Source of the DNA: Pelistega europaea
GTDB taxonomy: Bacteria > Pseudomonadota > Gammaproteobacteria > Burkholderiales > Burkholderiaceae_B
Direction of reading: 5' to 3'
Assembly: GCF_013133775.1 (NCBI RefSeq)
Contig: NZ_JABGBO010000002.1
Coordinates: 124,001 to 188,000 of the forward strand
DNA: 64,000 nt
The translations under genes and the position numbers were made by a program. This document shows positions 1-8,489 of this stretch, in pieces. Each line of letters begins with the position of its first letter. The stretch's first letter is position 1. The notes beneath the pieces are model-generated. The model saw only the letters and a list, made by a program, of their open reading frames with translations, made no database searches and was not told where the DNA came from.

Positions 1-875
1 ATAGGAGCTCCTTTTAGCATTGTTTTTGCTGCACGTGCTAGCCATTCATCTTCATGATTAGCCAACTTAGCATAGACTTCATATTGTTTGACTTTGTCGG
101 TATGTCTTGACAAAGCATTAATCTGTGCATAATGCGTCTCTACCGGACCAGTAGAGGTTAATGAAGTCCCTACATGGTCTACAAGAACCTGATGAATTAA
201 TTCATCATTCACTGTACGTTGTGATGGGGCACTCCATGCTTGTTGTTGAAGCTGTACCAGTACCGTCTCCCAACTAGCACGGTCAATATAGTAATCAGCC
301 ATTCCAAGAAATAAAGCATCTTTAGCTCCAACTTGAGCACCTGTCGCAGCAAGGAATTTCCCTGTCTTGCCAGGAAGACGATTAAGTAACCAGCTCCCCC
401 CTACATCAGGAAATAAGCCAATGCTAATCTCAGGCATAGCCATACGTGTAGTTTCAGTAACCACTCGATGACTAGCCCCCATCATTAGACCCATACCTCC
501 ACCCATTACAATACCATCACCATAGCAAATCACAGGCTTGGTATAAGAGTGAATGTGGTAATCCAGACGATACTCATGCTCAAAGAAGTCTCGTGCTGCT
601 CGATTAGCCCAAGGCTCTTTAGTCTGATTCTCTAACATTGATTTATATAAGGCATGCAAATCCCCCCCTGCACAGAACGCCTTATCACCAGCCCCTCGCA
701 AAACCACTGCAACTACAGATTGGTCCTGTTCCCAACGGTTCATTTGCTGCTGCAACAAGGTTGCCATCTCCAGAGAAAAACCATTAAGTACTTGAGGTTG
801 ATTGAGAGTAGCTATGCCAATGGTGAAGCCATTCGTGGTATTAATGGTATCGAATAAGACGACTGAGCTCATCAT
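1..875 (-). CDS. 3-hydroxyisobutyryl-CoA hydrolase / enoyl-CoA hydratase family protein (C-terminus beyond window)
   Basis: The reading frame opens with ATGATG at 875, preceded by AAGGAG, and runs without a stop through the left edge, so about 291 N-terminal residues are visible. It carries the crotonase fold signatures: the oxyanion-hole segment GAGDKAFCAGGDL and the stretch MGGGMGLMMGA. The later block MPEISIGLFPDVGGSWLLNR is typical of 3-hydroxyisobutyryl-CoA hydrolases, which release 3-hydroxyisobutyrate in valine catabolism, rather than of simple enoyl-CoA hydratases. Family members are about 350-380 residues, so roughly 60-90 residues are missing. The exact substrate is inferred from family resemblance; another acyl-CoA hydrolase or hydratase activity remains possible. 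Confidence 0.85.
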   Translation of the reverse strand, partial: MMSSVVLFDTINTTNGFTIGIATLNQPQVLNGFSLEMATLLQQQMNRWEQDQSVVAVVLRGAGDKAFCAGGDLHALYKSMLENQTKEPWANRAARDFFEHEYRLDYHIHSYTKPVICYGDGIVMGGGMGLMMGASHRVVTETTRMAMPEISIGLFPDVGGSWLLNRLPGKTGKFLAATGAQVGAKDALFLGMADYYIDRASWETVLVQLQQQAWSAPSQRTVNDELIHQVLVDHVGTSLTSTGPVETHYAQINALSRHTDKVKQYEVYAKLANHEDEWLARAAKTMLKGAP

Positions 876-978
876 GTCTCCTTGTAAGCGTTGTAATGTA
901 AATACGTTGTTATAGCGTATTTCTGCCACTACTGTCTATCCTGTTTTGTACCTATTCTGTCACATATGCTCCAAGGGG

Positions 979-1347
979 TTATCCGTTATGCACATCAACA
1001 ACAATCTTCTTTGCTCTATCTGGTTTAAGGTGCTTTTTCTTTAGAATGCCTGCCTGACGATGCTGGGCACGACGCTTACGAGACTCCTTGGGGTCAAAAG
1101 ATAGTTTCCTACACAACTCAATGCGATCATTAGAAGACAATACTGTATTAAGGGTAGCTTTTTGTCCAAAAATACCTATACCCAGCGAGTTAAAATCCTG
1201 TGATGGAAATGCTTGTGCAATACCACTTTGTTCAATCGCCATTTTTACCGTACTACCCACTGGTAAATATAGCGACTTTTGCCATATTTGTGTAGATGTG
1301 TGAGCATAGAAAAGCTGAACAGTAATGGGCTGAGCAGTAGTATTCAT
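979..1347 (-). CDS. rnfH: RnfH family ubiquitin-like protein
   Basis: This 122-residue protein belongs to the RnfH/UPF0125 family, small proteins with a beta-grasp (ubiquitin-like) fold whose molecular role is not settled. The family pattern is visible: a strand with QLFYA, the segment GSTVKMAIEQSGI, IGIFGQKATLNTVLSSNDRIELCRKL, and the closing DPKESRKRRA. The tail after this (about 25 residues, KKKHLKPDRAKKIVVDVHNG) is strongly basic. It lies downstream of ratA on the same strand (125 bp gap), the usual ratA-rnfH order beside smpB in many proteobacteria. No Rnf complex genes are in the window, so the name does not imply electron transport here. Confidence 0.88.
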   Translation of the reverse strand: MNTTAQPITVQLFYAHTSTQIWQKSLYLPVGSTVKMAIEQSGIAQAFPSQDFNSLGIGIFGQKATLNTVLSSNDRIELCRKLSFDPKESRKRRAQHRQAGILKKKHLKPDRAKKIVVDVHNG

Positions 1348-1472
1348 AGCATTAGTATCAAAAACAAATCAGGAGGGTATTTTCCAACTATAAGATTTTC
1401 ATCTTAGGTTAATTGCACCTGCAACAAGGTTTCCATTTAAAGAGGTAAAGCATCTCACGACAAAGACTTATA

Positions 1473-1904
1473 TCAACGATAAATCGCCTTAGCACGCTGG
1501 GTAAAAGAATCAATAAAGCTGTTAGCGATACGATTAAACACTGGACCAATGACTAATGCCAAAGCACGATTACTAAAATCATAGTCTAGTGTGAATACTA
1601 CCTTACAGGCTTTTTCATCTAGCTTAATAAATTCCCAGGTGCCATGCAAAGAAGAAAAAGGACCATCCACTAGTTGTAAAGTAATTTTATGGGGATAATG
1701 ATGTGTATTGCGCGTGGTAAAAGTCTGAGTTAGTTTAGCAAAACTAATAGTCACTGACCCCACTAATCCTTGCTCTGTGCGTTCTTTAATCTGAGCGCCA
1801 CCGCACCAAGGCATAAACTCCGGGTATTTATCCACAGCGGCAACCAAATCAAACATCTGTTCTGCTGAATAAGGCACCAGTACCGAACGTTTAACCGTTT
1901 GCAT
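1473..1904 (-). CDS. ratA: RatA-type START/polyketide cyclase-like protein (CoQ10-binding family)
   Basis: This 143-residue protein has the START-like (polyketide cyclase/dehydrase) fold of the RatA/COQ10 family. Visible landmarks are an N-terminal SVLVPYSAEQMFDLVAAVDKYPEFMPWC block and the C-terminal helix VIGPVFNRIANSFIDSFTQRA. In E. coli RatA was described as a toxin that blocks 50S-30S association, whereas mitochondrial COQ10 homologues bind ubiquinone; the real role of chromosomal ratA is debated. Its position divergent-free between smpB and rnfH on the same strand is the conserved arrangement. There is no antitoxin-like partner beyond the ubiquitin-like RnfH, so a toxin-antitoxin reading is weak. 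Confidence 0.9.
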   Translation of the reverse strand: MQTVKRSVLVPYSAEQMFDLVAAVDKYPEFMPWCGGAQIKERTEQGLVGSVTISFAKLTQTFTTRNTHHYPHKITLQLVDGPFSSLHGTWEFIKLDEKACKVVFTLDYDFSNRALALVIGPVFNRIANSFIDSFTQRAKAIYR

Positions 1905-2093
1905 TGTATCCTTTCTAAGCTGAATAATAATAAATAAGTTCTAGGTGATAAATTTATTTATGCCTAGAACACCCAGTTGAATCGCTTGTCATTGTAAAGC
2001 ATTATATGGATAAACTTGGTATTTTCAAAACAATGTGCGGAATAAATTCACTCATACTGCTTATTAGTCAACAACAATCCCACTTTATTTAAT

Positions 2094-2543
2094 TTAAAGC
2101 CTATTGTTTTTCATAATACGCTCTTTTTCTCGCTGCCAATCACGCTCTTTGGCAGTATCGCGCTTATCATGAAGTTTCTTGCCCTTGCCAAGGCCAAATT
2201 CTAGCTTAATTTTACCGTGTTTGTAATGAAGATTAAGCGGCACTAAAGTATAACCACGGATTTCCACCTTGCCGATAAGGCGGTTAATCTCTTGGCGGTG
2301 CATAAGCAATTTTCGTGTACGAGTGGCATTAGGGTGAATATGGGTAGATGCTGTCGCTAAAGGGCTAACATGCATATTTAGCACAAAAAGCTCTCCATCA
2401 CGCACAATTACATAGCTCTCACCGAGTTGTACCTTGCCCGCACGGATAGACTTCACTTCCCAGCCCTCAAGAACAAGTCCCGCCTCAAACCGGTCTTCGA
2501 TGAAATAGTTATGATGGGCTTTTCTGTTTTCTGTAATACTCAT
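2094..2543 (-). CDS. smpB: SsrA-binding protein SmpB
   Basis: SmpB binds tmRNA and brings it to stalled ribosomes in trans-translation. The 149-residue protein has normal family length and the diagnostic blocks: N-terminal [33 protein letters not shown], the central [11 protein letters not shown], and the C-terminal [31 protein letters not shown] followed by a basic tail that folds into the decoding centre. The ATG has a purine-rich stretch (AGAAGAAATT) in front. A TATAAT hexamer lies about 20 bases upstream of the start. The tmRNA gene itself is not seen in this window. Confidence 0.97.
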   Translation of the reverse strand: MSITENRKAHHNYFIEDRFEAGLVLEGWEVKSIRAGKVQLGESYVIVRDGELFVLNMHVSPLATASTHIHPNATRTRKLLMHRQEINRLIGKVEIRGYTLVPLNLHYKHGKIKLEFGLGKGKKLHDKRDTAKERDWQREKERIMKNNRL

Positions 2544-2561
2544 AATTTCTTCTAATAATTG

Positions 2562-2570
2562 TTAGTAAGC
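2562..2570 (-). promoter_or_regulatory. candidate -10 element for smpB
   Basis: On the minus strand a perfect TATAAT lies within CATGTATAATACTAGC about 25 bases upstream of the smpB start. No good -35 hexamer is found at the normal spacing; GTGGGAA is the nearest. It is offered only as a probable start of smpB transcription. Positions are approximate to a few bases. Confidence 0.4.
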
Positions 2571-2650
2571 TAGTATTATACATGAACCGCCAACAATTCC
2601 CACTTATGTATAACAGACTAATTAACGGCTAATTATCTTGTATCAAGAAA

Positions 2651-3445
2651 TCATCCTAGCAACAACGCATCATCCTCAATTTGCTCACCGCGCACTTTTT
2701 CAAACATATGCAATAAATCATGCACAGTCATATTTCTGCGCTCATCTCCGCTTACATCTAGCACAATATTGCCCTGATGCAACATCACAGTCCGCTCACC
2801 AACCTCTAATGCCTGCTTCATACTATGGGTTACCATCATGGTTGTGAGCTTCTTCTCACTCACAATCTTTGCGGTCAACTGCAATACAAAGTCTGCTGTA
2901 CGAGGGTCTAATGCAGCAGTATGCTCATCAAGCAAAAGAATTTTAGATGGTTGTAATGCTGCCATCAATAGGCTGACTGCTTGTCGTTGTCCGCCAGACA
3001 ATAGACCAATACGGTCCGTCAGACGGTTTTCTAGACCTAAACCTAGAATACTTAAGCGCTCACGAAACAGCTCACGCATTTCTGCTTTTACGGAAGAACG
3101 CAAACCTCGACGCGTACCTCGTTGATACGCCAATGCCATGTTCTCTTCGATGGTCAAATCCTCACAAGTTCCAGCCATAGGATCTTGGAATACACGTGCC
3201 ACCTTATTGGCACGCTGCCAACTGCGTTTACGAGTCACATCCTCATCATCGACATAAATATGCCCCTCATCGACGAGAATCTCACCAGCGATTGCATTAA
3301 GAAAAGTCGATTTTCCAGCTCCATTAGAGCCAATCACCGTTACAAACTGCCCTTCTGGAATTTGCAGAGAAATCCCTTGCAGGGCACGAGTTTCAATAGG
3401 AGTTTTCTTGTTGAAAGTGATAAAGAGTTTTTCTGCTTTTAACAT
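2651..3445 (-). CDS. ABC transporter ATP-binding protein (TrpXYZ-type importer)
   Basis: This 264-residue ATPase powers an importer. It has Walker A (GSNGAGKST, about residues 39-47), the Q-loop segment VFQDPMAGT, the signature LLSGGQRQAVSLLMA and Walker B (KILLLDEHTAALDP), followed by the switch His in VTHSMKQAL. Walker B ends in DEHTAALDP, as in the LivF-related ATPases of this importer class. It is the last gene of a substrate-binding protein-permease-ATPase operon; the permease stop is 7 bases upstream. The set resembles the CD1/TrpXYZ-type systems described for tryptophan or other amino acids in Gram-positives. The substrate here is not known. Confidence 0.9.
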   Translation of the reverse strand: MLKAEKLFITFNKKTPIETRALQGISLQIPEGQFVTVIGSNGAGKSTFLNAIAGEILVDEGHIYVDDEDVTRKRSWQRANKVARVFQDPMAGTCEDLTIEENMALAYQRGTRRGLRSSVKAEMRELFRERLSILGLGLENRLTDRIGLLSGGQRQAVSLLMAALQPSKILLLDEHTAALDPRTADFVLQLTAKIVSEKKLTTMMVTHSMKQALEVGERTVMLHQGNIVLDVSGDERRNMTVHDLLHMFEKVRGEQIEDDALLLG

Positions 3446-3452
3446 ACCGCAC

Positions 3453-4331
3453 CTATTTCTTGAGCTTTTGTTTAAGTTTAGGCAAGATTAAGGCAACTGT
3501 CACTAGCAAAGCAGTGACTAAGTTGAGGTCTTGTGCTTTTAAACCAATAAAATCACTATTGAGTGCCAAGGCGATAAAGAAACGATAAAGAATCGCACCA
3601 ATCACAACAGACAGAGTGATATACACAAAACGGCGTGCGGTAATGATACTCTGACCTACAATCACAGCAGCCAAACCAATAACGATGGTACCAATACCCA
3701 TAGAAATATCAGCACCACCTTGTGATTGAACAAATAATGCACCACCCAAACCAACGAGTGCATTTGATAATGCCATACCAAGCATCACCATATAATCAGT
3801 AGAAATACCCTGGGCACGAGCCATGCGTAGGTTAGAACCTGTAGAGCGCATTGCTAGACCAGTCTCGGTGGAGAAGAACCAATCCATTAATAACTTCACC
3901 ACAACTACCACAATTAGCAAAAGTACTGGTCGCCAAACAAAATCACCCATAGATGCAGGTTGTGTCAGACTAAACACAGTATCACTGACAATCAATGGAA
4001 TATTAGGACCATCCATGATGCGTAAGTTAATTGAGTAGAGTGCTGTCATCATTAGGATAGAGGCCAATAAATCCATAATACCAAGTTTGACATTGAGCCA
4101 GCCTGTCACCATACCTGCAAAACCGCACACTAGCATGGCAACAAGACAGGCCAAGAATGGGTCTAGGCCTTGACTAATCATCAATGCAGCTACCGCCCCA
4201 CCCGTGGCAAATGTACCATCCACGGTTAAGTCAGGAAACCGCAACACTTTAAAAGAAATAAAGACCCCTAACGCTACCAAGCTGTAAATAAATCCCAGCT
4301 CTAACGCCCCTAATGATGCAAATAACGACAT
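3453..4331 (-). CDS. ABC transporter permease (LivH/BPD-2 type, TrpXYZ-like)
   Basis: This 292-residue protein is almost entirely hydrophobic, with about eight membrane segments, and belongs to the branched-chain amino acid/sugar type permease family (BPD_transp_2). The coupling region is the stretch with STETGLAMRSTGSNLRMARAQGIS, where the EAA-like loop contacts the ATPase. The segment SFKVLRFPDLTVDGTFATGGAVAA near the N-terminus is characteristic of the permease partner of PF04392 binding proteins. It sits 31 bases after the binding-protein gene and 7 bases before the ATPase gene, so the three are one transcription unit. Substrate is not predictable from sequence alone. Confidence 0.9.
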   Translation of the reverse strand: MSLFASLGALELGFIYSLVALGVFISFKVLRFPDLTVDGTFATGGAVAALMISQGLDPFLACLVAMLVCGFAGMVTGWLNVKLGIMDLLASILMMTALYSINLRIMDGPNIPLIVSDTVFSLTQPASMGDFVWRPVLLLIVVVVVKLLMDWFFSTETGLAMRSTGSNLRMARAQGISTDYMVMLGMALSNALVGLGGALFVQSQGGADISMGIGTIVIGLAAVIVGQSIITARRFVYITLSVVIGAILYRFFIALALNSDFIGLKAQDLNLVTALLVTVALILPKLKQKLKK

Positions 4332-4362
4332 ATACTATTGATTCAACGTGTTGTAAAAATGA

Positions 4363-5331
4363 TTATTCAAAAACTTTTTCTGCTGTTTTAACCAAATCAT
4401 CACTCAAAGTCACGCCTTGCTCTTTAGCTGCCTTTTTGTTTAAGAATAACGATAAGTTCTTGGAAGTCTCAAATGGTATAGCACCAGCTTTTTCTCCTTT
4501 TAGGATACGAGTCACTAATGCACCAGATTGCTCACCCAAGTTAAAGTAGTTAAGACCCAATGCTGCTATTGCACCACGTTTAACACTATCGGTATCTGAA
4601 GCAATTAATGGGATATCCGCTTCATTACCTACTTTTACAAGTGCTTCATAAGAAGAAACAACGTTATTGTCGGTAGTGGTATAAATAGCATCTACTTTGC
4701 CAATTAAACTACGTGCAGCAGAGCTCACATCAACAGAACGAGGAGCAGAAGCCTCGACCAAGGTAATGTTTTGCTTAGCAAGCATCTCTTTAAGTTGTTT
4801 AACAACAACCGCAGAGTTAGCTTCACCTGGATTATACACAACACCTACACGTTTTACATTAGGTACGACTTTCTTGATTAATTCAATTTGAGGTTCAAGC
4901 TCTAATACATCAGACACACCAGTCACGTTAGTACCAGAGGCTTCCTTGCTTTTAACAAGCTGTGCTGCTACTGGGTCAGTAATCGCTGCAAACACAACGG
5001 GAATAGTCTTGGTTGCTGCAACAACAGCCTGTGCTGATGGTGTCGCAATAGCTACGATGGCATCAGGCTTTTCACCAATAAATTGGCGTGCAATTTGAGC
5101 TGCTGTTGCTGTATTACCTTGTGCACTTTGGTATTTTACTTTAAGGTTTTTACCTTCAACAAAGCCATCATTGGCAAGTTGTTTAATCACCCCATCACGC
5201 ACTGCATCAAGCGCAGGATGCTCAACAATTGCGGTGATAGCTACAAACTTATCTTGGGCAAGAGCAGCACTCGCTGCACTCATTCCTAGAACTAACGCCA
5301 ATGCTGACACTTTAAATTTTTTAAGCAACAT
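4363..5331 (-). CDS. ABC transporter substrate-binding protein, PF04392 (TrpX-like) family
   Basis: This is the periplasmic receptor of the importer, 322 residues. A signal peptide is clear: MLLKKFKVSALALVLGMSAASAALAQ, with cleavage after ALAQ or ALA. The mature part has the PF04392 hallmarks FVAITAIVEHPALDAVRDGV, TATAAQIARQF, PDAIVAIATPSAQAVVAATKTIPVVFAAITDPVAAQLV and GVVYNPGEANSAV. Homologues bind tryptophan, tyrosine or other aromatic amino acids in some Gram-positives; no ligand can be assigned here. The gene is first in a three-gene operon, with AAAGGAGC in front of the ATG. Confidence 0.9.
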   Translation of the reverse strand: MLLKKFKVSALALVLGMSAASAALAQDKFVAITAIVEHPALDAVRDGVIKQLANDGFVEGKNLKVKYQSAQGNTATAAQIARQFIGEKPDAIVAIATPSAQAVVAATKTIPVVFAAITDPVAAQLVKSKEASGTNVTGVSDVLELEPQIELIKKVVPNVKRVGVVYNPGEANSAVVVKQLKEMLAKQNITLVEASAPRSVDVSSAARSLIGKVDAIYTTTDNNVVSSYEALVKVGNEADIPLIASDTDSVKRGAIAALGLNYFNLGEQSGALVTRILKGEKAGAIPFETSKNLSLFLNKKAAKEQGVTLSDDLVKTAEKVFE

Positions 5332-5443
5332 AACTGCTCCTTTCTATCTATATAAAAAAATCGTCACCTAAAACACTCCAAACATCTATCTCTAAAAAAT
5401 ACCTGTTTGGGCTATTTCAAATCCCTTGTAAGTCTAACTAAAT

Positions 5444-6244
5444 TTAAACTACTAACACATTAGGGGAAACCTTAGCTTTACGAGCATTTTTCTCCATTTG
5501 TGGAATAAGCATCTGAGCCATACTAACCGCTTCAAGCTCACTATGCCTTTCAACTACTCTTGCCCGTTTGAGTAGCTCTTCTTGCTCAACAGCTAATATC
5601 GGTCCCTTAAAGGCAAGGACGATACGGTTACCGTCTTCTGTTTCATCAAAAGCCAACACGCGTTGTTGAAAAGCCTGCTTAATATGGCGCAAGTTTTTAC
5701 GATAACTTGGGTGATGTCCAAATAAGTTTACTACCAAGATACCACAATTATCCAATACTCGGTAACAGTTTTCATAAAATTCTAGAGAATCAGCTACAGG
5801 CCCTTGTGCAGTGTAGTCATACAAATCCACCAACAACACCTGAGACGCACCATGATTGTGCATATCTACCACCCAGTCCTGCGCATCCGCATGTGTAATT
5901 GCAAGACGTTTATGCGAACGCGGCAATTTGAAATATTGTTGACAAAACGCCGTCACTGCAGGATTCCACTCTACACAATGGATATGCGCCTTTGTGTGAC
6001 GTAAGCAATAACGTGCCAATGACCCAGCACCCAGCCCTAACATATCAATCCGTTTGACGGAAGTGGTACTCAAAAATAATAACCACCCCATCATTTGGCG
6101 AGTGTATAGAAAAACCAAACTAGATGGATTAGACACTTGCATTGCCCCTTGTATCCACGGACTATCAAAATGCAAACAACGCACCCCATCCATTTCAGAC
6201 AGGGTGGGCATATCACGTTCTGCATCTGGAGCTGTTTTCCGCAT
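5444..6244 (-). CDS. spermidine synthase-like methyltransferase-fold protein
   Basis: The protein has the Rossmann fold of spermidine synthases/SAM-binding enzymes: the glycine motif RIDMLGLGAGSLARYCL (about residues 65-81), the acidic end of strand 2 in HCVEWNP, the ADAQDWV segment and LLVDLYDYTAQGPVADSLEFYENC at the aminopropyltransferase active-site position. I place the start at ATG 6244, four bases after the thiolase stop; an ATG at 6340 would need a 92-base overlap with the thiolase and adds an unconserved leader. The result is 266 residues. It lacks the complete N-terminal beta domain of SpeE. Many such proteins are annotated spermidine synthase without proof, and the role here is unknown. 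Confidence 0.75.
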   Translation of the reverse strand: MRKTAPDAERDMPTLSEMDGVRCLHFDSPWIQGAMQVSNPSSLVFLYTRQMMGWLLFLSTTSVKRIDMLGLGAGSLARYCLRHTKAHIHCVEWNPAVTAFCQQYFKLPRSHKRLAITHADAQDWVVDMHNHGASQVLLVDLYDYTAQGPVADSLEFYENCYRVLDNCGILVVNLFGHHPSYRKNLRHIKQAFQQRVLAFDETEDGNRIVLAFKGPILAVEQEELLKRARVVERHSELEAVSMAQMLIPQMEKNARKAKVSPNVLVV

Positions 6245-6248
6245 CTTT

Positions 6249-7433
6249 CTAGACTCTCTCGAAGATTGCTGCAATACCTTGGCCTCCACCAATGCACATT
6301 GTAACCAGTGCATAGCGGCCTTGAATACGATGTAATTCATAAAGTGCTTTAGTTGTAATAATCGCTCCTGTTGCCCCTACTGGATGACCTAAACTCACCC
6401 CACTACCATTGGGATTGACTTTGGCAGGGTCAAAGCCGAGTTCTTTAGCGACTGCAAGTGCTTGAGCCGCAAATGCCTCATTGGACTCGATTACGTCCAT
6501 ATCTTGTACCGTCAAACCAGCTTTTTTCAAAGCTAGACGAGTTGCTGGCACAGGACCAATACCCATAATACTAGGCTCTACCCCAGCATGAGCATAAGCA
6601 ACTAAACGAGCTAGGGGCTTAACATCACGCTCTTTTACCGCCTTGCCACTCATAAGTACTAAAGCACCAGCTCCGTCATTAATGCCAGAAGCATTACCTG
6701 AGGTGACCGTACCATTTTCCTTGAGGAAAACAGGTTTCAGTTTAGCTAACCCTGCTAGGGAAATATCACGGCGTGGGTGTTCATCTGTATCAAATACCAC
6801 TTCCCCTTTGCGTGTCTTTAATACCATAGGAACAATTTGCTCTCTGAAATACCCCTTATCAATGGCGTTTAAAGCACGTACATGGGACTCATAAGCAAGC
6901 TGATCCTGCTCTTCACGGGAGATATGAAATTGGCAGGCGACATTTTCTGCCGTTACACCCATATGGATATGCTGAAATGGATCATGCAGGGCACTTAGCA
7001 TCATATCTTGCATTTGTGCATCCCCCATACGTGCTCCAAAACGCATGGCAGGTACAATATAAGGGGCACGGCTCATACTCTCTGCCCCACCTGCCAAGGC
7101 AATATCTGCATCACCTAGCATAATCGCTTGCGAAGCACTAACAATAGCCTGAAGACCAGACCCACAAAGGCGATTAACATTAAAGGCAGGAGTCTCAATA
7201 CTGACACCTGCATTAACTGAAGCCACTCGTGAGAGGTAAATATCTGACGGCTCCCCACTAATCACTTGCCCCATGACCACATGATTGATGTCTTTGCCCG
7301 ATACACCTGCTTTTTGCATAGCCTCCTTCATTACAGCAGTCGCCATCTGATGAGGAGCAAAATCTTTTAATGAACCGCCAAACGAACCGATTGCCGTACG
7401 CATAGCTGAAACCACATAAACTTCTGTTGTCAT
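6249..7433 (-). CDS. acetyl-CoA C-acetyltransferase (thiolase)
   Basis: The enzyme catalyses reversible condensation of two acetyl-CoA to acetoacetyl-CoA, or thiolysis of 3-ketoacyl-CoA. The 394-residue length is typical of thiolase II (AtoB/PhaA). The nucleophile is Cys90 in NRLCGSGLQAIVSA; His350 is in SLGHPVGATGAI and the second catalytic Cys380 in VTMCIGGGQGIAAI. ESNEAFAAQALAV is also present. The start lies behind CAAGGAGAAGACG. The SpeE-like gene follows with a four-base gap and is probably cotranscribed. Whether it serves ketone body use, polyhydroxybutyrate synthesis or fatty acid degradation cannot be told, since no partner gene is adjacent. Confidence 0.92.
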   Translation of the reverse strand: MTTEVYVVSAMRTAIGSFGGSLKDFAPHQMATAVMKEAMQKAGVSGKDINHVVMGQVISGEPSDIYLSRVASVNAGVSIETPAFNVNRLCGSGLQAIVSASQAIMLGDADIALAGGAESMSRAPYIVPAMRFGARMGDAQMQDMMLSALHDPFQHIHMGVTAENVACQFHISREEQDQLAYESHVRALNAIDKGYFREQIVPMVLKTRKGEVVFDTDEHPRRDISLAGLAKLKPVFLKENGTVTSGNASGINDGAGALVLMSGKAVKERDVKPLARLVAYAHAGVEPSIMGIGPVPATRLALKKAGLTVQDMDVIESNEAFAAQALAVAKELGFDPAKVNPNGSGVSLGHPVGATGAIITTKALYELHRIQGRYALVTMCIGGGQGIAAIFERV

Positions 7434-7530
7434 CGTCTTCTCCTTGAGTGTAGTCAGTTTTGTTCTTCAAAAGCGATAGTATAAGGGCAAATAGTGTTTG
7501 AAAAGTGTGAAGATTAGAGCTGAATGTTAA

Positions 7531-7552
7531 AAAGCCTTATAATAACGGCTTT
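7531..7552 (+). promoter_or_regulatory. -10 element inside a short inverted repeat upstream of xth
   Basis: A perfect TATAAT (7538-7543) is enclosed by the six-base inverted repeat AAAGCC ... GGCTTT, about 35 bases upstream of the xth start. No convincing -35 hexamer is seen at 16-18 bases. It may be the xth promoter with an overlapping operator-like symmetry; the call rests on position and the -10 match only. Confidence 0.35.
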
Positions 7553-7578
7553 ATAGATTCTTTTCTGAAATGCCTCTT

Positions 7579-8352
7579 ATGAAAATTGCCAGCTGGAATG
7601 TTAATTCCCTCTCTGTCCGCCTTGAGCAAGTCATTGATTGGTTAAATCAAAGCCAAGTTGATGTTCTCTGTCTACAAGAACTCAAAATGGAGACACATAA
7701 ATTTCCAGAGGAAGCATTTAAAGCTATTGGTTATCATGCAGTATGGTCTGGGCAAAAGACCTATAACGGTGTGGCGATTCTCAGTAGAACCCCACTGGCC
7801 AATGTACAAATCAATAACCCACTTTATGACGATGAGCAACAACGCCTTATTGCAGCGGATGTAGGCACAGGCGAACAGTTAGTTCGTGTGATTGGGGTTT
7901 ACTGCCCCAATGGTAGCTCGCTTGATAGTGATAAATTTATCTATAAAATGGCATGGTTTGATGCCCTTAATCAGTATGTTCGTGAGCAATTACAGCAATA
8001 TCCTGCCTTAGTATTAACAGGTGATTTTAATATTGCCCCAGAAGACCGTGATGTACATGCCAAGTATAGTGGTGATGTACTAATCTCCCCAGCTGAACGC
8101 AAGCAATTCCAAGGTTTACTGGCACTAGGCATGAAAGACTCCTTTAGACTTTTTGAGCAGGCAGAAAAAAGTTTTAGTTGGTGGGATTATAGACAATTTG
8201 GCTTTAAACGCAATGCAGGTCTACGGATTGACCATCTACTGCTTTCTGACGCATTGGCAAACAAATGTACAGCAAGTGTGATTGATAAGGCACCACGTGC
8301 TAATGAACGCCCTTCAGACCATACCCCAGTCATTGTGGAATTAGCAATGTAG
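7579..8352 (+). CDS. xth: exodeoxyribonuclease III
   Basis: XthA is an apurinic/apyrimidinic endonuclease and 3'-5' exonuclease of base-excision repair. The protein is about 257 residues from MKIASWNVNSL, the usual start block of the family; an ATG nine bases upstream (7570) would add three residues and cannot be excluded since neither has a clear ribosome site. The endonuclease/exonuclease/phosphatase motifs are all visible: SWNVNS, LCLQELKM (metal Glu), YCPNGS, LTGDFNIAPEDRDV, RKQFQGLL, SWWDYR, GLRIDHLLLS and PSDHTPVIVEL with the catalytic His. It is a single gene on the plus strand, divergent from the thiolase. Confidence 0.95.
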   Translation: MKIASWNVNSLSVRLEQVIDWLNQSQVDVLCLQELKMETHKFPEEAFKAIGYHAVWSGQKTYNGVAILSRTPLANVQINNPLYDDEQQRLIAADVGTGEQLVRVIGVYCPNGSSLDSDKFIYKMAWFDALNQYVREQLQQYPALVLTGDFNIAPEDRDVHAKYSGDVLISPAERKQFQGLLALGMKDSFRLFEQAEKSFSWWDYRQFGFKRNAGLRIDHLLLSDALANKCTASVIDKAPRANERPSDHTPVIVELAM

Positions 8353-8489
8353 ATTTTTTCTAAGAATACCTAATACACTACATTGCTACATTCACAACAA
8401 CGTCTTGCCACTTTGCCAGAAAGCTGCTCTTTGTTTAGTTACAGTACAGCCACAACATAACGAGCTACCAAGAAAGCAAGAGAGGTCCC

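Noticed and set aside
1473-1904. ratA as a true toxin-antitoxin system
   Set aside because: Only a family name suggests it; the neighbour rnfH is not a proven antitoxin and the COQ10-like role is equally likely.
2638-2847. Open frames on the plus strand opposite the ABC ATPase and similar opposite-strand frames throughout
   Set aside because: They lie wholly inside recognised genes in another frame, show no family motif and no supported ribosome site; they are shadows.
6245-6340. Upstream start at 6340 for the spermidine-synthase-like gene
   Set aside because: It would overlap the end of the thiolase gene by 92 bases and adds a non-conserved leader.
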